This document shows, in pieces, positions 1-12,201 of a stretch of 40,943 bases of DNA (position 1 is its first letter; each line of letters opens with the position of its first letter). The notes beneath the pieces were generated by a model. It was not told the DNA's origin, did not search any database, and saw only the letters and a program-made list of their open reading frames with translations. Where the stretch lies: the NCBI GenBank assembly GCA_002257025.1, contig NCHA01000036.1:1-40943 (forward strand), read 5' to 3'. A program made the translations under genes and the position numbers. Source of the DNA: Sphingobacteriales bacterium 16-39-50 (GTDB taxonomy: Bacteria; Bacteroidota; Bacteroidia; Sphingobacteriales; Sphingobacteriaceae).

Positions 1-2
1 CA

Positions 3-10
3 TACCTTTG
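3..10 (+). promoter_or_regulatory. -7 element of an upstream rrn promoter (edge of window)
   Basis: TACCTTTG followed by CA matches the Bacteroidota -7 consensus TAnnTTTG. It is the same word as the better-supported promoter at 151-158. Its -33 element would lie outside the window, so this is only half a promoter. It probably gives the rRNA operon tandem promoters. Confidence 0.5.
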
Positions 11-126
11 CAACCCGCAACGAAGGAGATGTGGGTTGTTGTTTGAGGGTTTTGAGGGAAGAAGGAGAGAGGAATTAGTGAGGAGAAGGGTGTTAACATT
101 CCCTTCGAAAAAAACTTCAAAATAAA

Positions 127-158
127 TTTGGCGGGAGTAGAAAATGTTTCTACCTTTG
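127..158 (+). promoter_or_regulatory. rRNA operon promoter (Bacteroidota -33/-7 type)
   Basis: TTTG at 127-130 and TACCTTTG at 151-158 are separated by 20 bp, which fits the Bacteroidota housekeeping sigma consensus (TTTG, about 19-21 bp, TAnnTTTG). Transcription should start near 165, giving a leader of roughly 260 nt before 16S. An A/T-rich stretch lies just upstream of the -33 element, as is common for strong rRNA promoters. No open frame in the leader looks like a gene. Confidence 0.7.
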
Positions 159-287
159 CAGTCCCAACAAAAACGGGGGCAAATAAAAGAAGCTGAAGGC
201 GCGATGCCCGAAGCGATACCAGATGAAAGATTTAACCGGTAGCAATACCAGATAAATATAAGCCAACCCGCGAGGCGCAGGCGCAAC

Positions 288-299
288 GTTCTTTAAAGA
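288..299 (+). promoter_or_regulatory. boxA-like antitermination site in rRNA leader
   Basis: GTTCTTTAAAGA resembles boxA (TGCTCTTTAACA in E. coli), the NusB/NusE binding site of rRNA leaders. A second similar word (ATTCTTTAATA) lies at 1983-1993 in the 16S-tRNA spacer. Two sites at the expected places, ahead of 16S and ahead of 23S, support the call; each alone would be weak. Confidence 0.45.
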
Positions 300-422
300 A
301 ATGTCAATTGAAGTATAACGAGTAATAAGATACTCAGTTATTTTTAAGTTAAATACGAACATAGATATATTAATACTAGTTCTATTTGAGATATAATAGG
401 GCTAGGACAAACCAACATTTTT

Positions 423-1946
<1,524 letters not shown>

Positions 1947-1982
1947 AGAGCGTGTTTAACTGCGCTTGTTATACTTCATTGA

Positions 1983-1993
1983 TATTCTTTAAT
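1983..1993 (+). promoter_or_regulatory. boxA-like site in 16S-tRNA spacer
   Basis: ATTCTTTAATA resembles boxA and mirrors the leader site at 288-299. It is the expected place for loading antitermination factors before 23S. The call rests on short similarity only. Confidence 0.35.
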
Positions 1994-2132
1994 AAAAAGA
2001 CAAAAGACAACCCAAAAGATGAGCCAATCAGCAGTGCTCCAGTTTGAGACGGGATTGAACGTGTGAGTTTAGCGATGTGTGATATCTCATACTCAATACT
2101 CATTACTCAATACTCACTACTCTTTTATAAAG

Positions 2133-2207
2133 AGTCCCGTAGCTCAGCCTGGTTAGAGCACTACACTGATAATGTAGGGGTCAGCAGTTCAAATCTGCTC
2201 GGGACTA
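2133..2207 (+). tRNA. tRNA-Ile (GAT)
   Basis: A full cloverleaf is visible. The acceptor arms are AGTCCCG and CGGGACT with discriminator A. The D arm is GCTC...GAGC. The anticodon stem CTACA/TGTAG encloses the loop CTGATAA, giving anticodon GAT. The T loop is TTCAAAT. CCA is not encoded. It sits in the 16S-23S spacer, the usual place for tRNA-Ile, and is co-transcribed with the rRNAs. Confidence 0.97.
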
Positions 2208-2296
2208 CAGCAGAAGTTTTAGGTTATAAGTAATAAGTAATAAGTCGCAAGACGGAAAACTTACAACTTACAACTTACGACTTACAACTTATCTAA

Positions 2297-2370
2297 GGGG
2301 GATTAGCTCAGCTGGCTAGAGCACCTGCCTTGCACGCAGGGGGTCAACGGTTCGAATCCGTTATTCTCCA
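2297..2370 (+). tRNA. tRNA-Ala (TGC)
   Basis: The acceptor GGGGGAT pairs with ATTCTCC (two G-U pairs), discriminator A. The anticodon loop reads CTTGCAC, giving anticodon TGC. The T loop is TTCGAAT. CCA is not encoded. It is the second tRNA of the 16S-23S spacer, in the common Ile-Ala order. Confidence 0.97.
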
Positions 2371-2487
2371 CCGAGTAAAGAGCAAAGAGTAAAGAGCAAA
2401 GACGCGCAAGTGTCCTTGATCCTTTGTCCTTGATCGAACAACAGCAGACCAAAAAAGCATTCTAACTGAGCAAAAGGCAGTTAGAAG

Positions 2488-5367
<2,880 letters not shown>

Positions 5368-5559
5368 CGTACCCAATTTAAATTGGGTACAAGGCAGATA
5401 GACTACTACGATGTAGTAGCTAATAATGCTGTTGTTTTCTTATTCAAGTACTTTTTTCCGGTATGTTAAGATATTTCGCTAGTGTTTAGTGTTAGTGTTT
5501 TTTGTTAGGCGTTCAGTCTAACCAACCAGCAACTAACCAACCGGTGCCCAATTTTAAAC

Positions 5560-5591
5560 AAAGCCCCTTTCGTAAGATTGGGGCTTTTTTT
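5560..5591 (+). terminator. rrn operon terminator
   Basis: AAAGCCCC and GGGGCTTT form an 8-bp stem around a 12-nt loop, followed by a T run. It stands about 190 bp after the 23S end with no intact 5S gene between, so transcription appears to end before the 5S remnant downstream. Confidence 0.8.
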
Positions 5592-5611
5592 GTTTCTGAA
5601 TTTTTGGAATG

Positions 5612-5690
5612 TTGGTGCCTTCCCTCCCGATAGCAATCGGGACCGAACAGAGATGTTAAGCCCGCTAGAGCCTCCCGATAGTATCGGATG
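5612..5690 (+). pseudogene. Broken 5S rRNA remnant with inserted palindromes
   Basis: The 30 bases at 5643-5672 contain CCGAACAGAGATGTTAAGCC, the conserved core of Bacteroidota 5S rRNA. It is preceded by a shortened 5' part (TTGGTGCCTTCCC, 5612-5624) that appears to lack about 25 nt. In place of the usual ATT between CTTCCC and CCGAAC there is a palindrome, TCCCGATAGCAATCGGGA (5625-5642). A second one, TCCCGATAGTATCGGA (5673-5688), replaces the loop that should follow GAGCC. The 3' half that would pair with the 5' end is absent. The remnant lies after the operon terminator, so it is unlikely to make functional 5S RNA. A functional copy must exist elsewhere. Confidence 0.75.
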
Positions 5691-5691
5691 A

Positions 5692-6169
5692 GACTCTAAT
5701 AATCATCACTAAGCCCGCCTAATTTATTGCTCGCAAAGACGCAAAGACGCAGGAAGTGTGGAGGTGGCGGGTCAGGCCCGCCATGACAGTCGTTTGGGGG
5801 GTGATAGGGAAATTCCGGCTCGGAGGCCGGAATCTGAGTGAGCGTTACTACATCTTATTCAATAGGAAAATTTCAATTTCTGGTAGGCGTTATTGCACTT
5901 CCGATTCCGGCCATGAGCCGGAATCTCCTGTTTTTTAATTTTGGTTTGTGGCGAATGCCACGGCCTTATGCTCGCTAACAAGTAATATACATATATGGTA
6001 TCGGCGACGGAACGGATATAAAGTTATGTCATTTTCTGCTTCAGGAGTTTTAGGTCTTATTATTCCAAAGGACGCATAAAACTGAATGGCATTCTTATGC
6101 AAATCAGGAAACAATTTGTTAGGTTTGATAAATAAGTTGAATCTTTCCAAATTCAGTTAATAACAATTC
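5692..6169. repeat. Gap with REP-like palindromes
   Basis: No convincing gene. Three perfect short palindromes are visible: TGGCGGG/CCCGCCA at 5765-5783, ATTCCGGC/GCCGGAAT at 5812-5833 and GATTCCGGC/GCCGGAATC at 5903-5925. The last two are the same element in variant form. A CGCAAAGACGCAAAGACGC stretch at 5733-5751 matches the repeat at 13524-13543 and 13591-13610. Small open frames here are built from these repeats and are not called. Confidence 0.6.
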
Positions 6170-6886
6170 ATGTTTCTATCCTATTTGTTTCATGGAATAT
6201 CTAATATCTTTCATAGAAGAAAAGAAAATAGAATATACCTTTCATTTGGTGAAAACTGTTTAACAGATAATATTTTAAGCAGGTATGGTCTTAAGTCGTT
6301 CACAACGCCATTTTCACATTGCAGATCTAATATTGAGTATATTCTGGATCTGGAGAGAAACAACTATGAAAATTTTATAAGCGGCGAATTTCTCAAATAC
6401 GGCGATTTAAATGGAAAGCCTGTCCCCCGGCTTAAAACTGATTTAATCCTTAAAAATACTTATCATCATTTACATGAAATTGGCATTGAATTTCCAAGTC
6501 AGGATGTTATTAAAAATCACAAGTACTGGCAAAGGGTGGTTAAGCGGGCAATCAAATTAAAGGCATTTTTAGGTAAACGAAAGTACATTCTACTGTATCA
6601 CCATAGAGTTTGTGAAGGCAATAATCTTGAACTACTCCTAATGCATCTGTCTGAATTGAAAAAGTATTATTCAACGGAAGAATATGAATGTCAGGTTGTT
6701 TTGTTTAAACAAATTATAGTAAGCAAAGAATCAGAGAAAAAGCTGATCTACCAAAAAGATAAGGATATCCATATTTTTGATTTTCATAGTCATTATACCT
6801 GGACCGGGCGAGATCAAAGGAAGTATTGGGCATTTATAGATGATTCCCTGATTAGCAAAATGCTGAAAGCAGTAAAAACTATATAA
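6170..6886 (+). CDS. DUF1796-like putative papain-like cysteine peptidase
   Basis: The 238-residue protein resembles the DUF1796 family, which is predicted to have a papain-like fold; its substrate is unknown. The family signature is near the N-terminus: YLSFGENC with the candidate nucleophile Cys30, then TTPF at 45-48. Two histidines occur late in HIFDFHSHY (about 201-209), where the family keeps its His. There is no signal peptide or membrane segment, so it is probably cytoplasmic. It stands alone between gaps of 480 and 530 bp and is very A/T rich with many AAA and ATT codons, which hints at transfer. The ATG at 6170 is the only sensible start; no Shine-Dalgarno is present. Family assignment is from motif memory and moderately sure. 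Confidence 0.55.
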   Translation: MFLSYLFHGISNIFHRRKENRIYLSFGENCLTDNILSRYGLKSFTTPFSHCRSNIEYILDLERNNYENFISGEFLKYGDLNGKPVPRLKTDLILKNTYHHLHEIGIEFPSQDVIKNHKYWQRVVKRAIKLKAFLGKRKYILLYHHRVCEGNNLELLLMHLSELKKYYSTEEYECQVVLFKQIIVSKESEKKLIYQKDKDIHIFDFHSHYTWTGRDQRKYWAFIDDSLISKMLKAVKTI

Positions 6887-7413
6887 TTTAATTCAGTCCT
6901 TAACTTCTCAAAGTCTCCAAAATATTGCCCAAATCTTTTATTATTTTGATTTTCTCATCTGTGCTCCATAAATAGCAGCAATTTCATTGCAAATTCAAAC
7001 AGGATCTCAGCGGCAGCTTTGCCGCTATGTAAATATGATCTTGACGTAAATTTCTGCGGCAAAAACAGCGCCGCCCGGCTGAAGCCATTCGGACGGGAAG
7101 AGTCCTGCTATCGGTACCTATAAGACACAGTGCCTGCTTTTAAAATCGCCTGATTAAAGCTTTAGTGCTTTATTTTCAATTATTTCTCCTCTTCGACTGA
7201 ATATTAAGATTTCTCCAATTAGAAATCCGGAGAACAGTTATTTATTTGTATTTCATCAACCTCAGGTATACTTTTTACGTAATTATAGAGATAATCTTTT
7301 AATTACTTCTTTCCGAAAGGTTTTTTGTATTATTTTAGCTTGATTAGCCTTATCATAACATTAGGCACAATATTTCGTTATCTTGAACATAGAATTTTAA
7401 TTTATAGAGAAAA
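6887..7413. other. Intergenic region, no gene seen
   Basis: A 527-bp A/T-rich gap. The only clear structure is a 7-bp hairpin, AGCGGCA/TGCCGCT, at about 7010-7027. The last 100 bp should hold the promoter of the protease gene, but no clear TAnnTTTG element is seen. Confidence 0.5.
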
Positions 7414-9051
7414 ATGAATTCATTAAATAAAATATTATATACTCTTGCGATATTTGCATTACCTCTTATCTCATTTGCCCAAAGTGCGGAGGATGAATCT
7501 CCTGTCGCAAACTGGCAAAATCTCGACTTAAAATCTGACGGTGTTTTTGGTATCAGTACAGAAAGGGCTTATAAGGAAATTCTGAAAGGTAAAAGATCAT
7601 CTCCAATTATTGTGGCAGTTATTGATGGTGGAATTGATACTGAACATGAAGATCTCAAAAAGGTGTTGTGGATTAATCAGAAAGAAATTCCTGGGAATGG
7701 TATCGACGACGATAAAAATGGCTATATCGATGATATACATGGCTGGAATTTTATAGGTTCTCCTAAAGCCAATATCCATTATGATAACATGGAGGTTATC
7801 CGTCTTATCAATAAACTGCAGCCTAAATATGCCTCTGCTTTGAATTCTACCCCCTTTACTGAAGAAGAAAGAAAGGAGTTTCAGACCTATAAAAAATTGG
7901 TGACTGATTACATGGCAAAACTGCAATCCGCTCAAATCGGACTTCAGAATACAACGATGATCAAGAAATATCTGGATGAAATTCTGGCCAAGATGGGTAA
8001 GGATAATCCTACTGCTGATGATTTTGGAGATTATAAGGCTGCAAATGATGTAGAATCACAAGTGGTTAAGTTTATTAAACCTGAATTGAAGAAACGTGAT
8101 TTCAAAAAATTCTACGATGAGCTTAAAGATGGTATCAAGTATTATGACACCCAGGTTAAATACCACCTGAATGTTGATTTTGACCCAAGAAAGGATTCTG
8201 TTGGTGATGACTATGCCAATAGCAATGAGCGTTATTATGGGAATAATAATGTTAAAGGTCCTGATGCTGAACATGGTACTCATGTGGCGGGTATTGTTGG
8301 CGCAATACGCAGTAATGATCTGGGTATTAAAGGAGTTGCTGATAATGTGAAAATTATGGCTATTCGTACGGTTCCTGATGGTGATGAACGTGATAAAGAT
8401 GTTGCTAATTCTATCCGCTATGCAGTAGACAATGGAGCGAAGATCCTCAATATGAGCTTCGGAAAGGCTTATGCCTGGGATAAGAAAGTAGTTGATGAGG
8501 CTGTTAGGCACGCGATCTCTAAAGGTGTACTACTTGTACATGCAGCCGGTAATGATGGAAAGAATACTGAGAAGGAAGATAATTTTCCCAATCGTTTGTT
8601 CAGCGACAGTACCGGGGTTACAATGGGTACTGCTCAGGGCTGGATAGAGGTAGGGGCATCGGGATGGAAGAATGATGAAGAACTAGTTGCGTCTTTTTCT
8701 AATTATGGTGGTAAAACAGTAGATGTATTTGCTCCGGGTGTTAAGATCAATTCAACTATGCCGGGTTCAACTTATAAAGAGAATGACGGTACAAGTATGG
8801 CTGCACCGGTTGTTTCAGGCCTTGCAGCAATGATATGGTCGCACTACCCGCACTTTACTGCGGTGCAGATAAAGGATATTATAATGAATTCTGTTGTAAA
8901 GGTAGATCAGAAAGTTAAAATCAAAGAAGAGGGTGACAGCAAAAAAGTATTGCTGAGTGAGATTTCTGTTTCGGGTGGAATTGTAAACGCTTATAATGCA
9001 TTGCAACTAGCAGAGAAGACTAATTCTACTGCAAGGGTAAAGTCAAAATAG
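7414..9051 (+). CDS. Secreted subtilisin-like serine protease (S8 family)
   Basis: This 545-residue protein is an exported endopeptidase. A signal peptide covers residues 1-22 (LPLISFA then Q). The catalytic triad is visible: Asp71 in VAVIDGGID, His287 in EHGTHVAG and Ser461 in GTSMAAPVVSG; Asn380 in AAGND is the oxyanion residue. About 215 residues separate Asp71 and His287, far more than in subtilisin. This insert is charged and helical-looking (about 120-265). There is no C-terminal sorting domain, so the product is probably periplasmic or outer-membrane associated. It is a single-gene unit followed by a good terminator at 9080-9113. No SD; the start is fixed by the signal peptide. Confidence 0.93.
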   Translation: MNSLNKILYTLAIFALPLISFAQSAEDESPVANWQNLDLKSDGVFGISTERAYKEILKGKRSSPIIVAVIDGGIDTEHEDLKKVLWINQKEIPGNGIDDDKNGYIDDIHGWNFIGSPKANIHYDNMEVIRLINKLQPKYASALNSTPFTEEERKEFQTYKKLVTDYMAKLQSAQIGLQNTTMIKKYLDEILAKMGKDNPTADDFGDYKAANDVESQVVKFIKPELKKRDFKKFYDELKDGIKYYDTQVKYHLNVDFDPRKDSVGDDYANSNERYYGNNNVKGPDAEHGTHVAGIVGAIRSNDLGIKGVADNVKIMAIRTVPDGDERDKDVANSIRYAVDNGAKILNMSFGKAYAWDKKVVDEAVRHAISKGVLLVHAAGNDGKNTEKEDNFPNRLFSDSTGVTMGTAQGWIEVGASGWKNDEELVASFSNYGGKTVDVFAPGVKINSTMPGSTYKENDGTSMAAPVVSGLAAMIWSHYPHFTAVQIKDIIMNSVVKVDQKVKIKEEGDSKKVLLSEISVSGGIVNAYNALQLAEKTNSTARVKSK

Positions 9052-9075
9052 AATATATCACAACCTTAATAAAAA

Positions 9076-9113
9076 GAGGCCGTCTCATAATTGATTTTAT
9101 GGGACGGTTTTGT
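9076..9113 (+). terminator. Terminator after the protease gene, possibly also an IS end
   Basis: CCGTCTCATAA (9080-9090) pairs with TTATGGGACGG (9097-9107) with one G-U pair, followed by TTTTG. The outer word GAGGCCGTCTCA resembles ends of some IS1182-type elements, and a transposase remnant begins 20 bp further on, so this hairpin may originate from an insertion sequence end. Confidence 0.65.
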
Positions 9114-9133
9114 TTTAGGTATAATTCGCAAGA

Positions 9134-9402
9134 CTACCAATTCCTGAGGTTGTGTGCGATGGATAATAATCCAATTTCAATTTCAACCTTGCTTAAACCT
9201 TTGAGCATAAATCTCCTGCAACCATGATTACTTTTGATCGGTGCGCATACAGGTTCCAAAGCAACAGGCCTTTTTTACGGTATTGAATGATCTGAGCTGA
9301 ATTCAGTTTTTCTTTTACCTGCCTTTTGATTTTCTCAGCGAGTGGTTGAATCCTATGATACGGTTGCACTGACCTGAATGACATGCACCTCGCATAGGGC
9401 AT
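9134..9402 (-). pseudogene. Frameshifted C-terminal remnant of an IS1182-like transposase
   Basis: Reading the minus strand, one frame gives KEKLNSAQIIQYRKK, after which the frame shifts near 9276 to RPVALEPVCAPIKSNHG, then RRFMLKGLSKVEIEIGLL and SIAHNLRNW, ending at TAG (9134-9136). This is the C-terminal pattern of DDE transposases of the IS1182 kind: the RKKRPVxxEPVF segment with the catalytic Glu, then a GFRRFxLRG-like segment, then the IAHNL motif. The N-terminal two thirds are missing. With the frameshift and truncation it cannot be active. The upstream part (9403-9560) may hold further decayed sequence. Confidence 0.7.
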
Positions 9403-9558
9403 CCATGACAGTTGAATACCTGGCTAGTACATAAATAACTTCGTCTTTAATTTGATCCCAAGTTATAAATGGATTGAGTTTGTGTGCTTGATTTCAAACA
9501 CTTCCTATATTGATTCCATAATATTTCATCAGCCACTTATAATTAAGTCAAGGTAAAA

Positions 9559-9580
9559 GGGTGCCTGTTGTCTGGCACCC
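9559..9580 (-). terminator. Terminator of the PEP synthase gene
   Basis: GGGTGCC and GGCACCC form a 7-bp stem with an 8-nt loop. On the minus strand the stem is followed by TTTT. It lies 14 bp beyond the ppsA stop codon. Confidence 0.7.
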
Positions 9581-9593
9581 CTTAGGGGAATTA

Positions 9594-12071
9594 TTAAACA
9601 ACACTTAACCAACGATCTTCTTTCATAAGGGGTTCCTCATTCCTGATAGAGAGTTTATTTTCAATTTCATAAATGGCCTGAACAGTTTTGAAAAAGGAAT
9701 CAGGTGTAACCGATATCGTGTCAATGCCTTCTTCAACCAGAAATTTTGCAAAATCCGGAAAGTCAGAAGGTCCTTGTCCGCAGATACCAACTTTGACCCC
9801 CATTCTTTTTGCTGTCCGTATCACTGAACTGATCATAGATTTTACGGCTTCATTCCGTTCATCATATAAATGGGCAACCAGTGAAGAATCTCTGTCGAGT
9901 CCGAGTACCAGTTGAGTAAGATCATTCGAGCCGATAGAGAACCCATCGATATGGGCTGAAAATTGTTCTGCAAGAATAATGTTTGAAGGAAGTTCTGCCA
10001 TAAGGTAGACTTCAAGGCCATTTTCTCCCCTTTTCAATCCGTACTCTTCCATCACTTCGTACACCCTTTGTAATTCCTTTGGTGTTCTGCAGAAGGGGAT
10101 CATTACAATGATATTATCGAGACCCATTTCTTCCCGTACCTTTTTAATTGCCTTACATTCAAGTCCGAAAGCCTCTTTATATTCTGCCGAATAATATCTG
10201 GATGCGCCCCGCCATCCGATCATCGGATTCTCTTCCGTAGGTTCAAAATACTTGCCTCCCAGGAGGTTCATATATTCATTGCTTTTGAAATCTGAGAACC
10301 GCACGATTACTTTGTTTGGATAAAATGCTGCACCGATACGGGCAATGCCATAAGAGAGTTTGTCGATAAAGAAGGCTTCCTCATTCTTAAATCCTCTGAT
10401 CAGTGAATTGATCTTGTTGCTCAGTTCAGGATCATTCAATTGCCGGTGCCTCAATAGTGCCATTGGATGCACATTGATATAATTATTGATAATGAACTCT
10501 TCACGTGCAAGTCCAACTCCTTTGTTCGGGAAATGGGAGTAATGAAATGCTGTATCAGGTGAGGCAACATTGAGCATAAGTGGCGTGATTGTTTCCGGCA
10601 ACTCCGATAAATCAAATTCTTGTTTTTCAAAGGGTATCAATCCCTCGTAAACAATACCAGCATCTCCTTCGGCACAGGATGCCGTAATCAGCTGCCCATT
10701 TTGAAGAATAGCAGTTGCATTGCCGCAACCTACTATTGCAGGTACTCCCATCTCGCGGGCTACTATAGCGGCATGGCATGTCCGGCCTCCTTTATTCGTA
10801 ATGATAGCTGCAGAATGTTTCATAATTGGCTCCCAGTCGGGGTCGGTCATATCGGTAACCAGAATATCTCCTTTTTGGAAATCAGCAAGGTGGATTTCCC
10901 CAGCCTTCAGATCTTTGAGGATATGAACTTTTCCTCCTGCAATCTTATCGCCAACAGCTATTCCTTTCAGAATTACCTTTTCTTCAAGGAACTTGTCTGA
11001 AATACTGTATTCGGTGATCATTCCTGTTTTTTTACGTGAATGTACAGTTTCAGGCCTGGCCTGAACGATGAACAACTCTCCGCTGATACCATCTACAGCC
11101 CATTCTATATCCATTGGACACCAGCCCCCTTTTTTTGCTGAGTAATGATCTTCAATTAAAAGAATCCACTTCGAGAGTTGCAGAGCCATCTCATCGCTTA
11201 TACAGAAGATTTCCTGTGCTGCCGCTTCTACTGAAATGGTTTTGACACGCTCCTCTTTTGTCTTGCCATAAACCATTTTTCTGTTCTTGTTACCCAGTTT
11301 TTTTTCAATCAGGGCATGGAATCCCTTTTTCAGTGCAGGCTTAAATACGATGAATTCATCAGGAGACACTGCCCCCTGTACAATTAATTCTCCCAGTCCG
11401 TATGATGCATTAATGATAATAGCCTCCCTGAATCCACTTTCGGTATCAAGAGAAAATGCGACACCTGAAGCTGCCAGATCGGAGCGTACCATTTTCTGGA
11501 TACAAACAGACAGGCCAATCTGAAAATGATCAAAATTTAGGTTTTCACGGTAGCTCAAGGCCCGATCAGTGAAGAGTGAAGCAAAGCAATTTCGGATCGC
11601 AACAAGTAATGACGCCTGCCCACAAATATTGAGATATGTTTCCTGCTGACCGGCAAATGAAGCATCAGGAAGGTCCTCCGCTGTAGCAGAAGAACGTACA
11701 GCAACGTCGACATTAAATTGCCCGTGATGATCAGAAAGTGCCTGATAAGCATGAGCAATCTGTTGGGATAATTCGGCAGGGAAAGAACCATTCTCAATCA
11801 GAGTTCTGATTTTCTTTCCTGTCAGTCCGAGCGATTCTATGTCATCCTCTTTCATTTCTGCAATAAGCTCCGGAATTATCTGATCTAGTTTATTATAACT
11901 GATAAAATCCCTGTAAGCTTTAACAGTAATAATGAAGCCCCCGGGTATGGCTATACCCAGTTTTGAAAGGTTTTGGATCATTTCACCCAGAGAGGCGTTT
12001 TTGCCGCCAACAATTTCAAGATCCTGCATTCCTACCTCGTTTAAATTGAGGATCAGACTTAATGATTTCAT
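9594..12071 (-). CDS. ppsA: Phosphoenolpyruvate synthase
   Basis: The 825-residue enzyme converts pyruvate, ATP and water to PEP, AMP and phosphate, the first step of gluconeogenesis from pyruvate. It is cytoplasmic. Domains run in the usual order. The ATP-grasp pyruvate-binding domain covers about 15-345 (VGGKNASLGEM near the start, RSSATAEDLPDASFAGQQ at 126-143). The swivelling phosphohistidine domain carries His433 in GGRTCHAAIVARE. The PEP-binding TIM barrel follows, with GSNDLTQL and the active-site Cys764 in GICGQGPSD. Length is close to that of E. coli PpsA (792 aa). The gene is monocistronic with its own terminator and is transcribed away from the AraC-type regulator, which may control it. 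Pyruvate phosphate dikinase is less likely because PpsA-type motifs dominate. Confidence 0.93.
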   Translation of the reverse strand: MKSLSLILNLNEVGMQDLEIVGGKNASLGEMIQNLSKLGIAIPGGFIITVKAYRDFISYNKLDQIIPELIAEMKEDDIESLGLTGKKIRTLIENGSFPAELSQQIAHAYQALSDHHGQFNVDVAVRSSATAEDLPDASFAGQQETYLNICGQASLLVAIRNCFASLFTDRALSYRENLNFDHFQIGLSVCIQKMVRSDLAASGVAFSLDTESGFREAIIINASYGLGELIVQGAVSPDEFIVFKPALKKGFHALIEKKLGNKNRKMVYGKTKEERVKTISVEAAAQEIFCISDEMALQLSKWILLIEDHYSAKKGGWCPMDIEWAVDGISGELFIVQARPETVHSRKKTGMITEYSISDKFLEEKVILKGIAVGDKIAGGKVHILKDLKAGEIHLADFQKGDILVTDMTDPDWEPIMKHSAAIITNKGGRTCHAAIVAREMGVPAIVGCGNATAILQNGQLITASCAEGDAGIVYEGLIPFEKQEFDLSELPETITPLMLNVASPDTAFHYSHFPNKGVGLAREEFIINNYINVHPMALLRHRQLNDPELSNKINSLIRGFKNEEAFFIDKLSYGIARIGAAFYPNKVIVRFSDFKSNEYMNLLGGKYFEPTEENPMIGWRGASRYYSAEYKEAFGLECKAIKKVREEMGLDNIIVMIPFCRTPKELQRVYEVMEEYGLKRGENGLEVYLMAELPSNIILAEQFSAHIDGFSIGSNDLTQLVLGLDRDSSLVAHLYDERNEAVKSMISSVIRTAKRMGVKVGICGQGPSDFPDFAKFLVEEGIDTISVTPDSFFKTVQAIYEIENKLSIRNEEPLMKEDRWLSVV

Positions 12072-12138
12072 ATGATTATTGAATTATGCCAGCAAATCTA
12101 TACTGAATCTTCTATGATACTTAGCTTATAATTAGCAA

Positions 12139-12178
12139 TTTTTGATACTATCTTAACCAAAATTTAATATTTTTGATA
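12139..12178. promoter_or_regulatory. Direct repeat between ppsA and the AraC-type gene
   Basis: TTTTTGATA occurs at 12139-12147 and again at 12170-12178, 31 bp apart (about three helical turns), in the 130-bp divergent promoter region. Spaced direct half-sites are typical of AraC-family operators, but the region is A/T rich and the repeat could be chance. Confidence 0.3.
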
Positions 12179-12201
12179 TTTAATATGCTATTTTAGTATT
12201 A

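Noticed and set aside
150..362. Minus-strand 70-codon frame in the rRNA leader
   Set aside because: It overlaps the rRNA promoter and boxA region; composition is not protein-like.
5756..6150. Two small open frames in the gap after the rRNA operon
   Set aside because: The plus-strand one is made of the REP-like palindromes; the minus-strand one has no recognisable motif.
10620..11523. Plus-strand frames inside ppsA
   Set aside because: Antisense shadows of a well-supported enzyme gene.
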